Below are positions 57,934 through 64,000 of a stretch of DNA of 64,000 nucleotides, one piece after another. Position numbers and translations under genes: made by a program. Below the pieces are notes generated by a model. The model made no database searches, was not told where the DNA came from, and saw only the letters and a program-made list of their open reading frames with translations. The stretch lies in assembly GCA_000697475.1 (NCBI GenBank), contig JNEU01001114.1:121515-185514 (forward strand). The letters run 5' to 3'. This DNA comes from Lichtheimia corymbifera B2541. Lineage: Eukaryota > Mucoromycota > Mucoromycetes > Mucorales > Lichtheimiaceae. Position 1 is the first letter of the stretch, and the number at the start of each line of letters is the position of its first letter.

Positions 57934-58360
57934 TCAATAATTGTGGTGCCTTGCTGCTGCTGTGGTTTTGGCTGAAATTGACGTCAATGAGTGAAATGCT
58001 TTGCATCACATTGCGCTGTTGCAGAAAAAAAGACATACCTGGGGGATCAACCCACACCGTTTTGGTATAATACACGGTATGATCAATATCCACTGGATGG
58101 CCATAGATTGGATGATCACGGCCTGATAGAACATCTGCCCAAGTCCATGGGATTTCCTCCTCTTCACCTTCATCATAGTCATCAGCATTTGATATGCCAT
58201 TACCAGCGACTGCTGCATGATAATAAGGATGCCCGTCAGAATTGCCTCGATGATCGGGTGATGTCGATCCATGGTAACGATGGGGATTGCCATCTGCTAG
58301 TCCGGCCAATATGCAAGGTAAGAGAACGATCAATAAGATGGAATGACGGATAATGTCCAT
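57934..58360 (-). CDS. Small secreted acidic protein, unknown
   Basis: Two exons: 58360-58039 and 57971-57934 (119 aa). A classic signal peptide (HSILLIVLLPCILAGLADG) is followed by a His/Pro/Gly/Asp-rich region and an acidic run (YDEGEEEEIPW), then DIDHTVYYTKTVWVDPP and a short Ala-rich end. The intron has GTATGT and TTTCAG borders. Without splicing, the frame continues to 57848 and gives 170 aa with an unrelated C-terminus. No cysteines in the mature part and no known domain. The YYTKTVWVDPP stretch resembles segments of fungal cell-wall proteins, a weak hint only. Confidence 0.65.
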
Positions 58361-58539
58361 GATGATGGTGATAACGTGAAAGACAGAAACAAAAGAAGGA
58401 AGGATGATTCTCTATGCTTGTATATGAAAGATGGCAGGTGATTTTGATTTAGATCGAGGCTAAGGAGGCCTAAGGAAACGACACACAGGCAGAGAGAGAG
58501 AGAGCGATGTTGTAAATGTTGTATAGGTGACAGGACGCT

Positions 58540-58806
58540 TTATTTATCCTTGTGATCAACAACAACTATAGGTGACATGGCTTCGGCTTGCTGCTTCTCC
58601 TTGTCACTGGCTGGGAACTGCTGCTCAATGTAATCGGACACCAACATTCCACATGTCGCGAATGCCATACCGCCTAGTATCAAATACAGCGCTGTCAACC
58701 ACCATGCACCTAGTCAATCTCGTGTCAATGACTCACCAATACCAATCCACACTCGCGTCCTTGGTGGTAAAGCCTTGTATGATCCCCACAGCGTTTTGCG
58801 TTGCAT
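58540..58806 (-). CDS. 67-aa single-pass membrane protein, unknown
   Basis: Two exons: 58806-58737 and 58673-58540, intron 63 nt with GTGAGT donor and TACTAG acceptor. The spliced protein begins MQRKTLWGSYKALPPRTRVW (basic, amphipathic), crosses the membrane once (IGIGGMAFATCGMLVSDYI; the Gly-Gly is made by the splice) and ends in a charged tail (DKEKQQAEAM...VVVDHKDK). Neither exon would be found by a simple ORF scan. Topology and composition resemble small mitochondrial inner-membrane or assembly proteins, but I do not recognise the family. A 27-34-nt intron using a nearer acceptor at 58710 was rejected as too short. Confidence 0.6.
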
Positions 58807-59546
58807 GGTTAGGTGGTCTGGGATAAAAAGAGAGAGAGAGAGACAAGCAGCTGACTCTATTTCATTGTCAACAACAACAATATTGGCCCACTTGTCCAAC
58901 CAAGCCCAACAACAATGTCACCATGTCTTTGTACCCATTCTCTTATCATCATCCACCACTAGACAATCAATCACTTCATCTCCAATCCCCCTGCATCAGC
59001 TCACCCGTCAACACCTCCTTCAATGCAACCAGGATAAACATTTGTATTTGTTTTTTCACTTTATCGTTGGGATGCAGTCCACTTCCTTATACAATATAAA
59101 ACTACCATTTGCATATACCATGCCCGATCATCACCCTAGAAACAGCGGTCTTTTTATGTTGACATGGAAACGGATTTGGCATGGAAACATGTACTACAGC
59201 TACCATAATAATATAGAGCCCTTTCCTTGCTGAGGCTCCTATCGTAGTAGGCTCGTATGCAGATGTTTTGTTATCCATCAAAATGGGTTTGAGACAATAT
59301 AGAGACACATTTTGCATTGTAAGCATTCTTTATTAGAACCATTTGTTTGGTCACATGGTATGTTGCAAGGATATCGAATGTTTTCCGAATAGTATAAGAC
59401 TCATAAAAGAGGTAGCTTGATCAGAATCCAAGGCGATCATAAGAGTAATAAGAGTTCATGCGGCGGGCCCCGCATCACGTGAATCGTGCCATCACCAGAA
59501 AAGAAGTGGGTCGTAATTAAGCGGAGGACTTCAACTTCTTCTTAGC
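58807..59546. other. Divergent intergenic region, no supported gene
   Basis: Between the 67-aa membrane protein gene and JTB. A plus-strand ORF (58775-59233) has no motif and overlaps the neighbouring start codon. GA repeat at 58829-58842. Confidence 0.5.
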
Positions 59547-60255
59547 ATGCACAAGACCTACCACTTGTTAATAGCTGCAATGTAAGTAATATTGTTGCTA
59601 CTAATGTTTGTAAGAAAATAGCTATTAACAATGTTTTTTAGATGCATAGCGTTGCTTGGCATACCAGCTACAGCATTGGAAAAACGGGCACCGCCATTTA
59701 CTCAAGATCACGATCCTTCAGAGAACGTACCAAGTCATCTTGGCAACTATACCCATTCACACGAGGATATTGAACCGCCCACATACACATGCACGCCTAT
59801 CAGTGAGTGCGATGTATGCACCCCTTTTGAAAAGGTGAGTGGATATCTAACAGTATTTATTATGCACTTGGGTGAACTCTAACATGGCATTGACAGAAAA
59901 CGGCACCCTATTGCCAAGATTTCGGTAACAAGGAGCGCGTACGTTGCGAATGGGATGATCCAGACTTGGCAGAGAACTTGAGAAATCAGACAACACTTTA
60001 CGACTTTGATGCCATTTCATTACCATCTTACCGAGGGTGTCCACATGTAAAGCGGATAGAGCGTTGGAAATTCATCAAATTCGAGGTATGTATATGTTTG
60101 GCTTTATTGTGTATATCATGCTGATGGATGGTCCATTGCAGAGCATCAATTTCGTGGTGGCAATCTTCTCGGTGACACTGGTCATGTGGAGACAAAGGAA
60201 ACTGGCACGAGAACAATATCAAAAACTTGCACAAAGAATTGGCGTAGCTGTTTAG
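59547..60255 (+). CDS. JTB: JTB-family type I membrane protein
   Basis: Four exons: 59547-59581, 59642-59834, 59897-60085 and 60142-60255 (176 aa). The spliced N-terminus is a good signal peptide (YHLLIAAICIALLGIPATA) ending in a Lys-Arg. The lumenal part has the JTB cysteine pattern: CTPISECDVCTPFEKKTAPYC, VRCEWD and RGCPHVKRIERWKFIKFE. One TM helix (SINFVVAIFSVTLVMW) and a basic cytoplasmic tail (RQRKLAREQYQKLAQRI) follow, as in human JTB. Human JTB is reported at the plasma membrane, in mitochondria and with the chromosomal passenger complex; a fungal role is unknown. The first exon is only 35 nt; starting at 59631 would lose most of the signal peptide. Confidence 0.88.
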
Positions 60256-60495
60256 ACTCGGTGGATTGTATAATAAATTGAGAAGGATATTATAACTCAA
60301 GGCTTTCTATGGGTGGTACCTTGGCCATGAGGGATTAATTAGGAAATGTAAAGTAGGATAGGAAAGCAGAGGGAGAACAAAAGAACGTAGGGTGGTATAT
60401 ACAATTAAGATGTGGAAGAGAGTGTGTGGGGTGTTGAATTTGACGTAATGTACAGTGCCAGAGGTATATCGTGCTTGTAAAAAAGTGATTTGAAA

Positions 60496-62124
60496 TCACA
60501 ACTCTCCCGAAGAATAACTGGCAATGGCGTCAATGATCTCCTTTTGCCACGCAGACTTGAAGAGAAACCATCCATGATCCAAGCCTTTCATCACCGTTGA
60601 CTCGATACCGGTATCGCATAGGTACTCATCAACTCGCTCAGAATTGACAATGTTGTCATTCTCTGATAAGAACACTTTTGTTGCTCGTGGCAGGGTGGTT
60701 GTACCAAATATTTGATTTTTGCCCAGTGTGTGCGTAGGCGTAGCAAAGAGTGCCATCTGAAACCAGTGGAAATGCCGAGAAATGAAATATGAAATGTAGA
60801 GCTCAGTAGAGGCGAAGAACTTGACAATGGACTAAAAAGAGCCGAGTTATAAGCAAAAAGAGCAAAGTAGATGTCGTAAATGGCTTACCTCGCTTGCAGT
60901 TTTAGGTATACGATAAACAAAATTAACACAGATATCTTTGTAATGCAGCATGAAACAAATGGGATCCAACAACACCATGGCTGCGACCGATTTTGGAATA
61001 TGCTGCACAGCCCAAGATACGACACCAGTACCAAGCGAATGAGCAACAAAGACAGCATCGTGGAATCCATGGTGATGAAGCATTCGCTCTATATCTCGTA
61101 CAGTATCCTGCATGGTAGGTACTTGCTCAATGCATCGCATAGCAACGTGGGGTTGTTCCACGCAGAAAACAGGTGCGCCAAGATGCAACAAGTTATGCAC
61201 AAACTTGATGTAGGGCAAAAAGCCAGGGCCAATTCCGTGGATGAAAACGATGGGCTTTTTGGAACGATTACCATCTTTGAACCAGTATACAATCGATTCG
61301 GATTGTGCGTTGTTATTGTTTGGTTGATGCTGATGAGAATCACTCCACCACAATGAAAGTGATGATTGTATATCGGGACCAAAACGACGTAATCCCCATG
61401 CTTTGAGTATAAGCGATGTGATATATGTCATGGACATGATGAATACGTAAAATGCGAGTGGTCGATGGTATGCCTGTACTGGATCAAGGGTCAACCGAAA
61501 TGCAACAATATCTTCATCGTATCCGGGTTTGATATCGAGCATGAATTTGGCAGCAAAATGATCAATCATCCAATATAATTCCTCTGTGGCTGTCTCATCC
61601 TCCAAGACCGTCTCCAGGGGTTTTGCAAAAAAGGCCCAAGCAATCCTAAATGTAATAGTGTATTGTGAGTGAGCGGAGCTATGTTGCATAGATTCAACCC
61701 ATCACCCCCCTCCTCCCTTGTGATATTACCATTCGGCGAGATTTTCGCGACAAATCTCGTGAATAGAAGGATGCTGTGATGGGTCGTGCGCTCTCATGAA
61801 CCATCCAGTTAGCCATTCCTCAATGTTGCGAATGTTGGTGATACAATTGTAGTACAAGGTGCGTCGTTCCTTTGCATTGGGATGAACCGGTGGCAGTGTG
61901 CATTGCATGCGGTTTCGTGTGATTTGAAAGAATACGTAGAATAAAAGCTCAAAAGCAAAATAATAATACATTGCTGAGTCGATCATGGCAACGTTGGTGC
62001 TGAATAAGGGCCGTTCAACAACGAGGTAGTAGACATAATACACAAACGCAAGTGGTGCGACTGCTGTCTGCAGAACGGCAATGGTGTAAATACCGTTCCT
62101 TGCAAGAAACGAGTCAGGTATCAT
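60496..62124 (-). CDS. Membrane alpha/beta hydrolase, fungal type
   Basis: Three exons: 62124-61730, 61645-60889 and 60831-60496 (495 aa). Residues 1-80 contain two TM helices (IAVLQTAVAPLAFVYYVYYL, YYYFAFELLFYVFFQI). Another hydrophobic segment (LAFYVFIMSMTYITSLIL) precedes the hydrolase domain. Catalytic features: VFIHGIGPGFLPY (oxyanion region), nucleophile elbow AHSLGTG, an acid candidate in LSENDNIVN and the terminal His in GLDHGWFL. Motif order and the HGxGPG form fit a fungal membrane-bound alpha/beta hydrolase family seen in filamentous fungi. Substrate is unknown; lipid or ester hydrolysis at an internal membrane is inferred. It is not closely similar to the hydrolase at 36-37.6 kb. 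Confidence 0.85.
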
Positions 62125-63375
62125 GCTGCGTTATTATGTTGACAAGATGACTTCAATGTTTACGATAAACAAAAAGAGAGAAAAAGTAATGGGAAAGAAA
62201 AAAAAAAGATACACAAGAATGAAAAGAAAAGCACACTTTCAATTTTCACATGCCGAAGACTAAACCCCAAAGACCTGCGTTGATGGGTGAGCGGAGTACT
62301 TTGGTCGGCTCTAGGATACCCACCCGCCGGACAAAATCTGTGAGTCCATATTGCACGCAGGGTTTGCAGCTATACTATGAAAACGATTCGTCATGCATGT
62401 GTATGCGCATTGACACAAAAATTTACCTCCTTGAGGATCTTTGATGACGATTATACAATCCTCGTCATCTGAGGTATGTACATGTCAAATAAACATGGCG
62501 TCAACTTCTGTCAAAAAAGCAACATGTTGGGAAGGTAACACGACACCACGCCGGCTCACAGGAACAAATGTAAAGTGATACCGGCGTCTGTGGTGAGCTT
62601 TGTGTTCATCAGCTGCACGTACCTCGGTAAATGGTAATGCTCAAATCCAAAAAAAACCCCATCCATTTTCTTTCTCTTTCCGCAGGTGCCGGCATGATTT
62701 TCCCAATCCGTAATTTCGGCTTCTCACCCTTTCCAATACTCTACACGGCGTATTACCACAAAAGGGCATGCATCCGATCGTATACGTATGGTGATGCTAT
62801 ATAATTTGTTCGATCACTTACTCTTACACTATTGTTTCATGGCAACGTATGAATGATCTACGCTCAAAAGGGATAGAGTTGATTATGTATCACGCAAACA
62901 ACCATAGGGGCACCAGCAAAAAGATAGCTGGTGTCAGCGTTGAACACGTCTAGTAGTATGCATATTCTTGGCTATTGCTCTCTCAGTATAGCTCTTGGGC
63001 AAGTGAATAAAGCTTATATAAAACACCGCTCTCGTCCTTTCAAATAATAGCGACTATCAACCGGGGTCATTATGTATTGCTGCATGTGCTGATTTATGCA
63101 CGGTTATACATTGGTGGATGTGCATAACATATACAAAGATGGCACTTACAGCTCGGCAGCTTGCATACAAAGACTTCAAACAACTATATATTTTTACCCT
63201 TTATGCCTGGCGGTGGAGGTATGCTTTGTAATTTGATGCTTCATGTATAATAGCAATGCTATCATCAAATGGCTGTCTTTGGCAGCAGGTGATGTCATGC
63301 TCGATCATCCAAGGAATTCATAGTACCAAGTATAGGCAATTGTGGGCTACTCTTTAACCAATACATTATAACTCC
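62125..63375. other. Gene-free region at right end
   Basis: Promoter side of the hydrolase gene, then ~1 kb of sequence without motif-bearing ORFs. A 64-codon ORF at 62250-62444 is not supported. No RNA gene recognised. Confidence 0.5.
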
Positions 63376-63405
63376 ACTAGATCTAGTAAATTTACTAGAT
63401 CTAGT
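63376..63405. repeat. Perfect 30-bp palindrome
   Basis: ACTAGATCTAGTAAA followed by its exact complement, no spacer. Each half itself contains the 12-bp palindrome ACTAGATCTAGT. It overlaps the first unit of the adjacent 57-bp tandem repeat. Confidence 0.9.
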
Positions 63406-63507
63406 ATTGATTTCAAATAAAGATTTTGCATAATCCTTATCATCATCTTTACTAGATCTAGTATTGATTTCAAATAAAGATTTTGCATAATCCTTATCAT
63501 CATCTTT
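63394..63507. repeat. 57-bp tandem duplication, two copies
   Basis: 63394-63450 and 63451-63507 are identical (ACTAGATCTAGTATTGATTT...CATCATCTTT). The unit's last ~11 bp (TCATCATCTTT) belong to the repeat element that begins here, so the duplication straddles the element boundary. On the minus strand the unit is open as 19 codons. Confidence 0.9.
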
Positions 63508-64000
63508 CTTACATAGCCGTAGTGATTTAAGCTTACAATGGATCAAGCTTCCGTAACAAGCAGGGTTGTTGGGTACTATTACTATGGGTTTATTAACAAT
63601 GAAAATACAAGCGTCTATTTAAACATGTATACAATCGGTTATTGGCACTACCCATCGTCTAATCAGCATATGAAAAATGAAGCTTTATGTAATGAATGTA
63701 ATATGACAGAAGGAACAAGAGCGTCTCGATACAATGAATGTGGGTCTAATCCAATCTCCTCTTCCGGCCTTCAAATTTCTATCCTTCCTTTCCTTCCAGA
63801 TGCCAACCAGTGGATCACAAAGAATCAGCAGGTGTCGTTGTGTCATTGTATTCTTGGTTGCTGCCGTCATAGCATCTTCATCCATGATTGTAAAAGTAGC
63901 TGTTGCATGCACTGACTTGAACGTTGCAATATCATCCATGGTGGTAAATCCTCTCTTGTCAAAGATATAAGCCCTCGTTTCCATGCCATCCAATTCATCC
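63497..64000 (-). repeat. Second copy of the 17.8-23 kb repeat family, cut by the window edge
   Basis: The reverse complement of 63497-64000 aligns along its whole length with 19887-20388 at high identity with a few 1-3-bp indels. It includes ~100 codons of the element ORF (63993-63685: RAYIFDKRGFTTMDDIATF). Similarity stops sharply at the 57-bp tandem repeat, which marks one element boundary or an insertion point. Confidence 0.88.

Noticed and set aside
58710..58736. 27-nt intron in the 67-aa protein gene
   Set aside because: Too short for fungal splicing. The acceptor at 58674-58675 gives a normal 63-nt intron and a better transmembrane helix.
63295..63546. Repeat-containing 83-codon protein with two 19-residue units
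   Set aside because: The units come from the 57-bp tandem DNA duplication at a repeat boundary; there is no promoter or gene context.
1..64000. CRISPR arrays, operons, Shine-Dalgarno sites or rRNA genes
   Set aside because: The window is eukaryotic nuclear DNA. No spacer-repeat arrays, rRNA or convincing complete tRNA genes were seen.

Overview
This window looks like nuclear DNA of an early-diverging filamentous fungus, most likely Mucoromycota (Mucorales-like). That placement is an inference. It rests on compact genes with many 50-70 nt GT-AG introns, long Ser/Gln/Thr-rich low-complexity tracts in regulators, fungal-type Pma1 and Rim15 proteins, and genes usually absent from yeasts (JTB, LINS1 and RA-PH homologues). 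All gene models were spliced by eye from donor and acceptor consensus. Each complete model closes to a whole number of codons.

Layout. 1-5703: 5' part of a large Rim15/Cek1-type PAS kinase gene (minus) whose kinase domain lies off the left edge. 6.4-10 kb: SYF2, an F-box protein and a small hypothetical protein. 11.4-12.3 kb: a GATA factor. 13.6-14.7 kb: a decayed LINE tail. 14.8-23.1 kb: an 8 kb gene-free block of foldback DNA, containing nested inverted repeats, a nearly perfect palindrome of about 1.6 kb, a dimeric 317/318-bp tandem array and a degenerate inverted repeat of about 5.2 kb. 23.1-26.3 kb: no gene I can support. 26.3-29.5 kb: plasma-membrane H+-ATPase (PMA1).

30.7-62.1 kb is gene dense: queuosine salvage enzyme QNG1, a small secreted twin-CX3C protein, an NGL2-like nuclease, a membrane alpha/beta hydrolase, eIF2D/TMA64, TRAPP subunit TRS31, mitochondrial uL15, TFIIS (DST1), an RA-PH signalling protein, a Myb-like protein, a regulator with two copies of a fungal domain of unknown function, a secreted PEBP, a LINS1-like protein, a small secreted acidic protein, a 67-aa membrane protein, JTB and a second membrane alpha/beta hydrolase. 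62.1-64 kb is gene poor and ends in a second copy of the 14.8-23 kb repeat family.

The genes are mostly housekeeping. They cover transcription (TFIIS, GATA, Myb), splicing (SYF2), RNA decay or processing (NGL2), translation (eIF2D, uL15m, QNG1), trafficking (TRS31) and nutrient or stress signalling (Rim15, RA-PH). They do not form a pathway cluster. Several pairs share short divergent promoters (uL15m/TFIIS 98 bp; PEBP/LINS1 139 bp), and eIF2D and TRS31 converge with stop codons only 10 bp apart. The most unusual material is the multi-scale palindromic block at 14.8-23.1 kb, together with an excess of GC-AG introns (four among roughly 75).
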